A stretch of 64,000 nucleotides of DNA, taken from positions 1-64,000 of the forward strand of contig CAMKFB010000004.1 of NCBI GenBank assembly GCA_946411735.1, read 5' to 3'. A program made the translations under genes and the position numbers. Positions 1-9,690 of the stretch are shown piece by piece. The notes beneath the pieces were generated by a model, which saw only the letters and a list, made by a program, of their open reading frames with translations, had not been told where the DNA came from and made no database searches. How positions within the stretch are numbered: the first letter of the stretch is position 1; every line of letters begins with the position of its first letter. This DNA comes from an uncultured Selenomonadales bacterium (GTDB lineage Bacteria; Bacillota; Negativicutes; Selenomonadales; Selenomonadaceae).

Positions 1-170
1 ACAAGTTGAACGATAAGTGGTGAAAGTGGTTTCGCGAGACATATCCCGGCACGCCGATTTATGATTTCAACAGCCTGTTCGACCTTCGGAAGCTGAAGCC
101 GGATTACGTTTTCATTCAAGGACCGTATGAAAGCCGTCGGCAACAGCCCGGGCTGTCGACGAATGATCTG

Positions 171-1007
171 GTGAAGTTCACGAAAGTAATTCATCTGAGC
201 TACGGCGTGACGCTGGCGCATGAGTTCATCGACCGGCTGCTCGATTCGCAAGCGAGATTTTATCGCAACGTCTATATGATGTTTTGCTCGGGAGAGTCGG
301 TGCGTCGCAAGATGATTGAACGATACTCCGATAATGCGGCGGCGGGGCGGCAGCAATTTGAATTTCACGGATATACGACCTTGGCGAAGCCGCCGCTCGA
401 GCAAGATGAGCACTCGAAAAAGACGATCCTCTGGACGCCGCGTTGGACTTATGAGCCGCGCATCGGCGGCAGTCACTTCCTCGAGTATAAGGATAATTTT
501 GTGGCGTTGCGCGATCGCTACGGCGATAAGGTTAATCTGTCGATGCGCCCGCACGGAAATACTTTTCGCGACCTCCAAGAAAAGCATTTGATCACGAAGG
601 AGGAGCTCGATGCTTACAAGCAAACCGTCAAGGACAAAAGCATCGAGATTCATCCGACGTCGTTCAATCTCTACGAGAATTTTCGGCTGACGGATATTCT
701 GATCGGCGACTACTCGTCGATCCTGCCGGTGTATTTTATTACGGGGCGTCCGCTGATCTACTGCGAATATCCGAATGCAATTTTCCTCGATGAATATAAG
801 GATATGTACGATTGCCTGTACATCGCGCACGATTGGGATGAGGTGCTGCATTATCTCGACGAGCTCGTGGCAGGCAACGATCCTCTTTACGAGCGTCGGC
901 AGGCGGCGGTCGCGAAAATCCGCGCGTTGCATGCGAATTCCGCGCAACGGATTGTCGATCGGATCGTCAGGGACTTCAAACAAGCCGAGGACCCTAACCT
1001 CGGATAA
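171..1007 (+). CDS. CDP-glycerol glycerophosphotransferase-family protein, C-terminal part
   Basis: This is the C-terminal part of a TagF/TarF-type polyol-phosphate transferase, an enzyme family that builds or caps surface polymers from CDP-activated polyols at the inner face of the membrane. The family block RPHGN is at residues 126-130 and ILIGDYSSI at 176-184. The listed GTG start is doubtful. No Shine-Dalgarno precedes it, and the same frame reads plausible family sequence (YDFNSLFDL) back to a TGA at 21-23. That TGA sits in an imperfect 9-bp duplication, so the gene may be a broken copy or may simply start elsewhere. It converges on cobS, with a 14-bp overlap of the 3' ends. Confidence 0.7.
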   Translation: MKFTKVIHLSYGVTLAHEFIDRLLDSQARFYRNVYMMFCSGESVRRKMIERYSDNAAAGRQQFEFHGYTTLAKPPLEQDEHSKKTILWTPRWTYEPRIGGSHFLEYKDNFVALRDRYGDKVNLSMRPHGNTFRDLQEKHLITKEELDAYKQTVKDKSIEIHPTSFNLYENFRLTDILIGDYSSILPVYFITGRPLIYCEYPNAIFLDEYKDMYDCLYIAHDWDEVLHYLDELVAGNDPLYERRQAAVAKIRALHANSAQRIVDRIVRDFKQAEDPNLG

Positions 1008-1767
1008 ATAAAAAGGCGATCAAAAAAATCAGCTCGGATTGGAGCTCGACGGCGCCGTATATGTCGCCCGTCACTCCTCCGAGTTTTTTTGTCGCGTAAT
1101 GCCCGAAATAAAACGCCGCCATAAATGCTCCGATCCCCGCCATCAGCGCTGTCAAAAAAATTTCGCTCGAGATCAATATCAACGGCGCGATCAAAATCGT
1201 CGCCTCCACGGTCGAAAACAAAATAACGGAGCCGTCCGTCCGATCCGCAAACGCTTTCCCCATGCCCGACTCTCGAGCGTAAGGGAAGGCTCCGATCGTC
1301 GTCACCATCATCAGCCGCCCGACGATTGGCATCGCAAACGCCGCCGACAAAAAATCCGCTGTCGACAGCCGCGCCAACTCCTCCAGCGTCGCAAACTCCG
1401 TCAGCGCCAACGTCACGAAGCTCACCGCGCCGAACGCTCCGACTCGGCTGTCCTTCATGATCTCGAGCATCCGCTCGCGATCCCGTCCGCTGAACAGCCC
1501 GTCGAACGTGTCAATGAAGCCGTCGCAATGAATCCCGCCCGTCAGCGCCACCGTCAACAAAAATGTCAGCGCCGCGTAAAACGTCGGCAGCCGCCCGCCC
1601 GTCACCTCGACCGTCGCATACATTATCGCCGCGTAACACAGCCCGAGTACCGCGCCCACCGCCGGAAAATATCTCACGCTCCGACCGAAGTCTTCTTCCG
1701 TCCAAACCGTCTGTCGAACCAACGATATCCGCGTCAAAAATTGCAGCCCGATCAAGAACGCCCGCAT
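994..1767 (-). CDS. cobS: Adenosylcobinamide-GDP ribazoletransferase (cobalamin synthase)
   Basis: CobS joins adenosylcobinamide-GDP to alpha-ribazole(-phosphate), the last assembly step of adenosylcobalamin, in the cytoplasmic membrane. The 257-residue protein is hydrophobic and carries the family signature GGIHCDGFIDTFDGLFSG at residues 77-94 and KDSRVGAFG at 105-113. The start is the ATG at 1767, which overlaps the TGA of nrdG as ATGA and so points to translational coupling. The long upstream extension of the open frame is nrdG read out of frame. No other cob gene lies in the window. The 3' end overlaps the end of the convergent surface-polymer gene. Confidence 0.93.
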   Translation of the reverse strand: MRAFLIGLQFLTRISLVRQTVWTEEDFGRSVRYFPAVGAVLGLCYAAIMYATVEVTGGRLPTFYAALTFLLTVALTGGIHCDGFIDTFDGLFSGRDRERMLEIMKDSRVGAFGAVSFVTLALTEFATLEELARLSTADFLSAAFAMPIVGRLMMVTTIGAFPYARESGMGKAFADRTDGSVILFSTVEATILIAPLILISSEIFLTALMAGIGAFMAAFYFGHYATKKLGGVTGDIYGAVELQSELIFLIAFLFIRG

Positions 1768-2288
1768 CAGTCGAGCTCCACCTTGACGACGCTCCGCGCG
1801 GAGAGCGTGCGCGGCACATCGATCAGACGCTGATTTCTCGAGCCGCAAAAAGTCAGCGTCAAATCCCGCTGTTCCTCTACGAACGGTCCATCCACCAGCA
1901 CATCGACGTACTTCAGAAATTCTTTGATCTCCTCGACCGAAAAAAATCCCGGCACGCCGACGATCAGCTCCTCGAACGTGAAGCCCGTGTAGCACCACAC
2001 CGTCAAGCCCCGCGACTTCACCGCACGCGCCAGCGCCGTCATCGCCGGCAATTGACACAGCGGCTCGCCGCCCGTCAACGTCACGCCGCTCAACAGCGGA
2101 TTGCCCTTGATTCGCTCGATCACCTCGTCGAGCTCAACCAACCGCCCGCCATAAAAATCGAACGTCTGAGGATTGTGGCAGCCCGCGCAATGATGAGGGC
2201 AGCCCTGCACGAACAACGCGAACCGAATGCCCTCGCCGTCCACGTACGACTCCTCCTCCACGCCCGCTATCCGAACCTTCAACGTCAT
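1767..2288 (-). CDS. nrdG: Anaerobic ribonucleotide reductase activating protein (radical SAM)
   Basis: NrdG uses a [4Fe-4S] cluster and S-adenosylmethionine to install the glycyl radical on class III ribonucleotide reductase NrdD. The protein has 173 residues. The radical-SAM cysteines are C30, C34 and C37 (CPHHCAGC), and the SAM-binding GGEP is at 73-76. The start is ATG 2288 with a GAGG ribosome site just upstream. No nrdD is adjacent; instead the gene is translationally coupled to cobS. Other small radical-SAM activases are possible, but length and motif layout match NrdG well. Confidence 0.9.
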   Translation of the reverse strand: MTLKVRIAGVEEESYVDGEGIRFALFVQGCPHHCAGCHNPQTFDFYGGRLVELDEVIERIKGNPLLSGVTLTGGEPLCQLPAMTALARAVKSRGLTVWCYTGFTFEELIVGVPGFFSVEEIKEFLKYVDVLVDGPFVEEQRDLTLTFCGSRNQRLIDVPRTLSARSVVKVELD

Positions 2289-2308
2289 CGCCTCGATTCA
2301 ACTTTGTG

Positions 2309-2337
2309 TTGCAAACTATAGCAGGACTTGATAAAAT
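2309..2337 (+). promoter_or_regulatory. Sigma-70-type promoter of the SpoIID-like gene
   Basis: TTGCAA (2309-2314), a 17-bp spacer and TAAAAT (2332-2337) lie 44 bp before the ATG at 2381. Part of it overlaps the 5' leader of the divergent nrdG. Confidence 0.6.
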
Positions 2338-2380
2338 TTCAATGAAATGCCCGTCGGGCGCGAAGGAGGTTCGAGTTGAG

Positions 2381-3526
2381 ATGCCGCTGATTGCCTTGCT
2401 GATTGCAATATTTTTTTTGCCTTTGACGGCGGCGGCGCAAACGCGTTGGCAGCCCGAGTTGCGCGTCGGACTTTTTTCGGCGACGACCGTCACATTGAAT
2501 TTCTCACAATCGATCACCGTCGAAGGATTTACGATCAAAGAAAATGCTCCCGTCGTCGTTTCGATTGCGGGCGGCAAAATAAAAATCGGCGACAAGATTA
2601 TCGGCGTCAACGAGATCGAACTTCGACCGAAGGAAGATGCGATGATCCGCGAGATGATCACTTCGATCGACGGTCAAAAATATCCCGGGACCGTCAAGCT
2701 CGTGCTCAAGAATGATAAGCTGACCGTGATCAATTTGACGACGACGGATGAATATCTTCGGGGCGTGATCCCGGGCGAAATGCCTACGAGTTGGCATGCG
2801 GAGGCGCTCAAGTCGCAGACGATCGCCGCGCGGACTTTCGCGTTGCAAAATCGCAAGCGGCATGCCGCCGACGGTTACGATCTGTGCTCAACGACGCACT
2901 GTCAAGTATATAAGGATTTGTCGACGGCGGTGGAAAGCTCGAATGCCGCGATCGAGGCGACCTTCGGCGAGGTGCTGATATATAATGGCAGGCTGATCAA
3001 CGCGACGTTTCATTCGGATTCGGGCGGCATGACCGAGAACGCCGAGGACGTTTGGGGGCAAGCGGTGCCGTATTTGGTGTCGGTCGATGAGTTTGACACG
3101 AAGACTTATCCGTGGACGAAAAAGATTGCCGTCAAAGAGTTCGTTGCGGTGCTCGGCAAGGATATCGGCGCTCTGAAGTCGATACGATTGTCGGCGTTGG
3201 AGATCGGGCGCGGGGCGGAAGATCGAACGTCCTCGGGTCGAGTCAAATTTCTGATCGCGGTCGGCAGCAAGGGCGAGGCGAAGCTCACCGGCGCCGAGAT
3301 GCGCTCGAAATTCAGGTTGATGAGCACGTTGTTCAATGTCAAAATCAACGGCGACGAGATTGAGATAAGCGGCTTCGGCTTCGGGCATGGAGTGGGGATG
3401 GCGCAATACGGCGCGAAGGATTACGCCGATAACGGCAGCGGCTACGTTTCGATCCTGTTGCATTACTACAAAGGCGCCGCAATTAAAAAAGCATACGGCT
3501 TCTTGCCGCCGTGGACGAAAAAATAA
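2381..3526 (+). CDS. SpoIID/LytB-domain protein (probable secreted glycan-strand hydrolase)
   Basis: SpoIID-family proteins are lytic transglycosylases that cut denuded or peptide-bearing glycan strands. The protein has 381 residues and begins with a signal peptide (about residues 1-19, ending TAAA). The SpoIID core starts near residue 121: TTDEYLRGVIPGEMP at 121-135, with the likely catalytic Glu in GEMP, followed by AARTFAL and SDSGGMTE. The C-terminal block GFGFGHGVGMAQYGA is also typical. ATG 2381 was chosen because AAGGAGG sits at 2363-2369 and it gives a clean signal peptide. Sporulation genes are absent nearby, so a general cell-wall role is more likely than a sporulation role. Confidence 0.85.
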   Translation: MPLIALLIAIFFLPLTAAAQTRWQPELRVGLFSATTVTLNFSQSITVEGFTIKENAPVVVSIAGGKIKIGDKIIGVNEIELRPKEDAMIREMITSIDGQKYPGTVKLVLKNDKLTVINLTTTDEYLRGVIPGEMPTSWHAEALKSQTIAARTFALQNRKRHAADGYDLCSTTHCQVYKDLSTAVESSNAAIEATFGEVLIYNGRLINATFHSDSGGMTENAEDVWGQAVPYLVSVDEFDTKTYPWTKKIAVKEFVAVLGKDIGALKSIRLSALEIGRGAEDRTSSGRVKFLIAVGSKGEAKLTGAEMRSKFRLMSTLFNVKINGDEIEISGFGFGHGVGMAQYGAKDYADNGSGYVSILLHYYKGAAIKKAYGFLPPWTKK

Positions 3527-3660
3527 AAACATCGGCTCCGCGCGGAGCGGGGGGCGGGCGGCATCGACGCTTTTTAAAGGGCGGGCGGCTGCGGTCGGAC
3601 GCGTCCGGCGGGTTTTAAGGGCGACAGCCCTTATGGGGCGGGTGGGCGGGAAAAAATATT
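3527..3660 (+). repeat. Intergenic element 1 (G-quadruplex end before queA)
   Basis: The whole spooIID-queA gap is GC-rich repeat-like DNA. It holds the palindrome CTCCGCGCGGAG (3536-3547), a hairpin AAGGGC-GACA-GCCCTT (about 3617-3632), and the plus-strand G motif GGGGCGGGTGGGCGGG (3635-3650) with four G runs and one-base loops. An A/T stretch follows and runs into the queA start. The hairpin plus G motif plus A/T end recurs near 12.95, 24.25 and 33.1 kb. Confidence 0.7.
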
Positions 3661-5816
<2,156 letters not shown>

Positions 5817-5821
5817 TTTAA

Positions 5822-6109
5822 ATGGAAGGCGAAACCGGAGCCGCGTTCGCGGCGTGGGGACCGATTATCGTAATGCTGATCATATTCTACTTCATGCTCT
5901 ATCGACCGCAAAAGCAGGCGGCGAAACGGCGCGAGGAGATGCTCAACAGCCTTAAGGTCGGCGATGATGTCATCACAATCGGCGGCATCTACGGAAAAAT
6001 TACCGCGCTCGACGATACCACCGTCCGCCTCGAGATTGCCGACAACATTGTGATCAAGGTGATGCGCGGCTCCGTCAATGGCGTCGTCGATAACTTTCAA
6101 AAGGAGTGA
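5822..6109 (+). CDS. yajC: Preprotein translocase subunit YajC
   Basis: YajC is a small single-span membrane protein that associates with SecDF and the SecYEG translocon. The protein has 95 residues, with one membrane segment at about residues 10-27 (GPIIVMLIIFYFMLYRPQ) followed by a cytoplasmic domain with the family block LKVGDDVITIGGIYGKI. It lies directly after tgt, the usual position. Its stop overlaps a GTG of the next frame, but the next gene probably starts at ATG 6115. Confidence 0.95.
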   Translation: MEGETGAAFAAWGPIIVMLIIFYFMLYRPQKQAAKRREEMLNSLKVGDDVITIGGIYGKITALDDTTVRLEIADNIVIKVMRGSVNGVVDNFQKE

Positions 6110-6114
6110 ACACC

Positions 6115-6744
6115 ATGGCCGATGATATTTTGCAATTCAAGAAGACGCTGCGCAAGCGGATGGTCAAACAGCGGCGCGAGATGGACCCGTTCGAGCGCGA
6201 GCGCATCAGCGATCAAATCGTCATGCGGTTTCTCGATTCGAAGGCGTATCAAAACGCGCGGACGCTGATGGCGTATGCGTCGATGCCCGAGGAAGTGCAA
6301 GTCAAGATGCTCATCGAGCAGGCGCTGCAGGACAAAAAACGCGTCGCGATCCCGCTGCTGACGGAGTCGGGCGTGATGCGACCGGTGCTGATGCCGTCAA
6401 TGGACGTGCTGGTCGAGGGCGCCTTCGGCATCCCGACCGTCAAAGACGAGGATCGCATTTTCCTCCAGCCCGATGCGTTCGATTGCATCATAGTGCCGGG
6501 CGCGGCGTTCGATTACAGCGGGCATCGACTCGGGCTTGGCGGCGGATATTATGACAACTTCCTGCCGCGCACGAGCAATGCGCTCAAGGTGGCGCTCGCC
6601 TTCGACTTTCAATTCGTTTATCAGGTGCCGATCGAGCCGCAGGACGTGAGCGTCGACGTGGTCATCACCGAGGCGAAAATCGCTGCCTTCTACGATTGGG
6701 GAATGCAATTATGGACCAAGCGCGAAACGCCGCCGTGGCTGTAA
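6115..6744 (+). CDS. 5-formyltetrahydrofolate cyclo-ligase
   Basis: This enzyme converts 5-formyl-THF to 5,10-methenyl-THF with ATP, returning a storage folate to the one-carbon pool. The protein has 209 residues. The basic N-terminal segment KKTLRKRMVKQRRE and the phosphate/folate motif GHRLGLGGGYYDNFL (about 136-150) are diagnostic. ATG 6115 is preferred over GTG 6106 because AAGGAG at 6101-6106 is correctly spaced for the ATG. The 3' end overlaps the start of rsmB by 34 bp, so the two are probably co-translated. Confidence 0.93.
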   Translation: MADDILQFKKTLRKRMVKQRREMDPFERERISDQIVMRFLDSKAYQNARTLMAYASMPEEVQVKMLIEQALQDKKRVAIPLLTESGVMRPVLMPSMDVLVEGAFGIPTVKDEDRIFLQPDAFDCIIVPGAAFDYSGHRLGLGGGYYDNFLPRTSNALKVALAFDFQFVYQVPIEPQDVSVDVVITEAKIAAFYDWGMQLWTKRETPPWL

Positions 6745-7994
6745 TCGAGGAGGTTTTCGAGCGCGGCGCTTATTCCAACATTGCGCTGACGAAAGTGTTG
6801 CGCGCGACCAACCTTCGCGACATCGATCGAAGGTTTTGCACCGAGCTCGTCAACGGTACGGTCAAATGCGGCGCGTCGCTCGATTGGATCATCTCGAAAT
6901 TCGTCACGCGCCCGCTCGATAAGATCGCGCCGAAAGTTTTATCGATCCTCCGCATCGGCGTCTACCAACTGAAATTTCTCGATCGGGTACCGCCGTCGGC
7001 AGCGGTCAATACCTCCGTCGAAATCGCAAAGACGGTGAGCATCGGCGCGTCAAAATTCGTCAACGCCGTCCTTCGATCGATCCTGCGCGATCCGTCGAAA
7101 GCAGCGTTCCCGACCGACGACTCGCCTCAATCGTTGGCGCTGCGAACTTTTCATCCGACGTGGTTGGTCGAGCGCTGGATCACTCAATTCGGACTCGAGC
7201 AAACGAAAAAAATTTTGGACGCCGACAATCAGCCGCCGCCGATCACTTTGCGCGTCAACCGCTTGAAAACGACCCGCGCGGAGCTGATCGATCGGTTGCG
7301 TTCGATCGGAGCGGACGCTCAACCTTCAGCGCTCGTCGAGGACGCGATCGTCTGTCGAAGACTCGGCGCGCTCGAAAATTTTGCGCCGCTGACGGAGGGC
7401 TTATGCATCATTCAAGACGAAAGTTCGATGTTGGCGGCGCGGGCGATCGATCCGCAACCGAATGAGTTTGTGATCGACTGTTGCGCGGCGCCGGGCGGCA
7501 AGTCGACGCACATTGCGGAGCTGATGGGCAATCGCGGGATGGTGATCGCAGTCGACGTGCACGAGCACAAATTGAAACTGATCGCCGAAAACTCCGCGCG
7601 GTTGGGCTTGAAAATCGTCAAGCCGATACTGCTCGACGCGCGCGAGATCGGCGACGAGTTCAAAGGGCGGGCGGATCGAGTACTGGTCGACGCGCCGTGC
7701 TCGGGGCTGGGCGTGTTGCGGCGCAAAGCCGATCTTCGTTGGAAAAAAAATCCGATCGAGTTCGAGCAGCTGTCGAAACTTCAATCGGAAATATTATCGA
7801 GCGCGGCGCGGGCGTTGAAGGCGGGCGGCGTAATGGTCTACAGCACCTGCACGCTCGAGCGCGCGGAGAATGAGGACGCCGTCGAAAAATTTTTGTCGGA
7901 GCATGAAGAATTTACGTTGATCGAGCAAAGAACGTTGCTGCCGACGGTCGACGGCTCCGACGGCTTCTTTTGCGCGAAACTCAAAAGGCAGTGA
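6711..7994 (+). CDS. rsmB: 16S rRNA (cytosine-967 C5) methyltransferase
   Basis: RsmB (Sun/Fmu) methylates C967 of 16S rRNA. The protein has 427 residues: a NusB-like RNA-binding N-terminal domain (about 1-130) and a SAM-dependent C5 methyltransferase domain. The latter carries AAPGGKSTHIAEL (SAM binding), DAPCSGLGVLRRKADLRW and YSTCTLERAENEDAV, the last two holding the two active cysteines. ATG 6711 lies inside the 3' end of the previous gene. The gene ends the queA-to-rsmB operon and is followed by an intrinsic terminator. Confidence 0.94.
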   Translation: MDQARNAAVAVIEEVFERGAYSNIALTKVLRATNLRDIDRRFCTELVNGTVKCGASLDWIISKFVTRPLDKIAPKVLSILRIGVYQLKFLDRVPPSAAVNTSVEIAKTVSIGASKFVNAVLRSILRDPSKAAFPTDDSPQSLALRTFHPTWLVERWITQFGLEQTKKILDADNQPPPITLRVNRLKTTRAELIDRLRSIGADAQPSALVEDAIVCRRLGALENFAPLTEGLCIIQDESSMLAARAIDPQPNEFVIDCCAAPGGKSTHIAELMGNRGMVIAVDVHEHKLKLIAENSARLGLKIVKPILLDAREIGDEFKGRADRVLVDAPCSGLGVLRRKADLRWKKNPIEFEQLSKLQSEILSSAARALKAGGVMVYSTCTLERAENEDAVEKFLSEHEEFTLIEQRTLLPTVDGSDGFFCAKLKRQ

Positions 7995-7997
7995 ACA

Positions 7998-8020
7998 GCG
8001 GCGGAGACGCCGTTTTTTTT
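7998..8020 (+). terminator. Intrinsic terminator after rsmB
   Basis: Stem CGGCG-GAGA-CGCCG (7999-8012) followed by eight T, immediately downstream of the rsmB stop. It also separates rsmB from the convergent nitroreductase gene. Confidence 0.85.
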
Positions 8021-8033
8021 GCCGTTTTGCAGA

Positions 8034-8561
8034 TTAAAATTTTTCGCGGTGAATCTTTTCGACCTTGAGCTTATCCAATGTGCGCGGCTTCGGCGTGCGC
8101 TCCGCTTCGCCGATCGAAAGGATCGCCTGGCACTGATAATTCGACGGGAACTCCAAAATCTCGCGCAGATACTCTTCGCTCGAGCGCCCGTCCTCAGCTT
8201 CGCGCAGCCGAACTTGTATCCAACAGCTCCCGAGCCCGAGCTCCGTCGCCATCAAATGCATGCCCATCATCGCCACCGACGCGTCCTCGACCCACACGTC
8301 CGACGCCTCGATGTCGGCGACCACCACGATTGCCGCCGCCGCGCCCGTCAGCATTTTCGCCGCGCCCACCCGACTGTGCGACATTTTTTCGAGCGTCGCT
8401 TTGTCCTCGACCACGATGAACTCCAACGGATATTTCGAATGCCCCGACGGTCCCAACAGCCCCGCGCGGAGGATCGCCTCGATTTTTTCTTCCTTGACGG
8501 GATCGGGCGCATACTTGCGTACGCTCCGCCGCGCCAACATCAATTCCAACAAGCTCTGCAT
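8034..8561 (-). CDS. Nitroreductase-family flavoprotein
   Basis: This is an FMN-dependent NAD(P)H oxidoreductase of the nitroreductase superfamily. The protein has 175 residues. The N-terminal FMN phosphate motif RRSVRKYAPDPV and the block GLLGPSGHSKYPLEFIVV are visible, with a C-terminal half typical of the short NfnB-like group (SCWIQVRLRE, LSIGEAERTPKPR). The start ATG 8561 has GGGAGTGAT upstream; the longer open frame lacks a ribosome site. The physiological substrate cannot be read from sequence. It is transcribed divergently from the FliD-C-like gene. Confidence 0.88.
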   Translation of the reverse strand: MQSLLELMLARRSVRKYAPDPVKEEKIEAILRAGLLGPSGHSKYPLEFIVVEDKATLEKMSHSRVGAAKMLTGAAAAIVVVADIEASDVWVEDASVAMMGMHLMATELGLGSCWIQVRLREAEDGRSSEEYLREILEFPSNYQCQAILSIGEAERTPKPRTLDKLKVEKIHREKF

Positions 8562-8590
8562 CGAAATCACTCCCGATAATTTTGCCGTCG

Positions 8591-8619
8591 ATTGTATCAA
8601 GAAAACGTTTGACATTCAA
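8591..8619 (-). promoter_or_regulatory. Promoter of the nitroreductase gene
   Basis: On the minus strand, TTGAAT (8619-8614), a 17-bp spacer and TACAAT (8596-8591), about 30 bp before the start codon. Its -35 box shares base 8614 with the -35 box of the divergent promoter. Confidence 0.75.
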
Positions 8620-8637
8620 GCCCGCGCGTGCTACATT
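8609..8637 (+). promoter_or_regulatory. Strong promoter of the FliD-C-like gene
   Basis: TTGACA (8609-8614), a 17-bp spacer and TACATT (8632-8637). This is close to the sigma-70 consensus, 49 bp before the ATG at 8686. Confidence 0.8.
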
Positions 8638-8685
8638 GTCGACAGTAAGGAAGATTTTTGTTTCGATCAAGGAAGGTGAAATGTC

Positions 8686-9573
8686 ATGCCAACTGTCAAC
8701 AACATGCTCGGCGGTACCTATTCGCTCTATAAGTCCGCCTACAACAACGGCACGCTCTTCAAATCGAACACCGGTCTGCTCGGCTCGAACACATTCGGCT
8801 CGAATAATCGGACGCAAAACTCGATCGCGTCGCTCTGGAGCAATTACGGTTCGTTCAATTCCAACGCGGCGTCGGCGCTGTCGGGCTTAAGCGAAATTCG
8901 CGGCAACGTCAGTTCGCTCGTCGAAAGCTATGACTCGACCAAGGCGACTTTCTACGGCGAGTTCGATGACACCATGGACGAGCTGTCGAAGGCGACCGCC
9001 AACATCAAGGATTATAATTTCGACGTGCGTCAATACGACGACAACGGCGAGGCGATTCCGCTCATCACGACCAATCAGACCGTCGGCGAGGACGGCGCGA
9101 TCACTGAGACGACCACGCGCACGAAGGAGCTCGACGCGGCGGTCAAGGCGGTCAGCGATTTCGCCAAGAGCTATAACAATGCGATTAATTTCTTCGCGAA
9201 TAACAACGATGTGTCCAAGCGCGTCGGGCGGATGCAGACGATGTTCGCCGACACGACCTATCGCAAGGCGAATTATGAGGCGATCGGGCTCAACATCGGC
9301 ACCGACGGGCGCATCACGGTCGACGAGGACAAACTTGCCAACGCCATCGCCAACGATCCCAATCGGGTCGCAAGCGCACTCGGGCGTGACGGCTTGAGCG
9401 GCAAGGCGGAGTCTCACATCTCGACTGCCAATGGTCAGAGGTCGCAACTTTTCCCGTCCGCGCAGACGCTAATCGGCAAAGATTTGGCTTCGGCTTCGCT
9501 CTACACCGGCGCCGGCTATCGTAACATGTCCTCTTATATGAATGTGGGCAATCTCATCAATATGATGTTCTGA
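8686..9573 (+). CDS. Protein with FliD C-terminal-like region, function unknown
   Basis: The protein has 295 residues, no signal peptide and no membrane segment. It is rich in Asn, Ser and Thr, like flagellar axial proteins. Residues about 145-245 (VSDFAKSYNNAINFF, then GLNIGTDGRITVDEDKLANA and DPNRVASAL) resemble the C-terminal domain of the flagellar cap protein FliD. The N-terminal half is not recognised, and there is no other flagellar gene nearby. ATG 8686 follows AAGGAAGG. It has its own strong promoter and terminator, so it is a monocistronic and probably abundant protein. A flagellar or secreted role is a guess from the similarity. Confidence 0.6.
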   Translation: MPTVNNMLGGTYSLYKSAYNNGTLFKSNTGLLGSNTFGSNNRTQNSIASLWSNYGSFNSNAASALSGLSEIRGNVSSLVESYDSTKATFYGEFDDTMDELSKATANIKDYNFDVRQYDDNGEAIPLITTNQTVGEDGAITETTTRTKELDAAVKAVSDFAKSYNNAINFFANNNDVSKRVGRMQTMFADTTYRKANYEAIGLNIGTDGRITVDEDKLANAIANDPNRVASALGRDGLSGKAESHISTANGQRSQLFPSAQTLIGKDLASASLYTGAGYRNMSSYMNVGNLINMMF

Positions 9574-9595
9574 ATAAATTTTTGATCGACTCGAC

Positions 9596-9620
9596 GGCTC
9601 CTCGACCGAGGGGCTTTTTT
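9596..9620 (+). terminator. Intrinsic terminator after the FliD-C-like gene
   Basis: Stem GCTCCTC/GAGGGGC (9597-9614, one G-T pair) followed by six T. Confidence 0.85.
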
Positions 9621-9690
9621 GTTGCGATGAAAGGAAGAAAATTTTTTTTGTCGAAAGTCTAATCGAGAAAAGAATTGGAGGCAAGATTAC

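Noticed and set aside
21-23. TGA read as selenocysteine
   Set aside because: The family has no selenocysteine members known to me, no SECIS-like hairpin was evident, and a local duplication explains the stop more simply.
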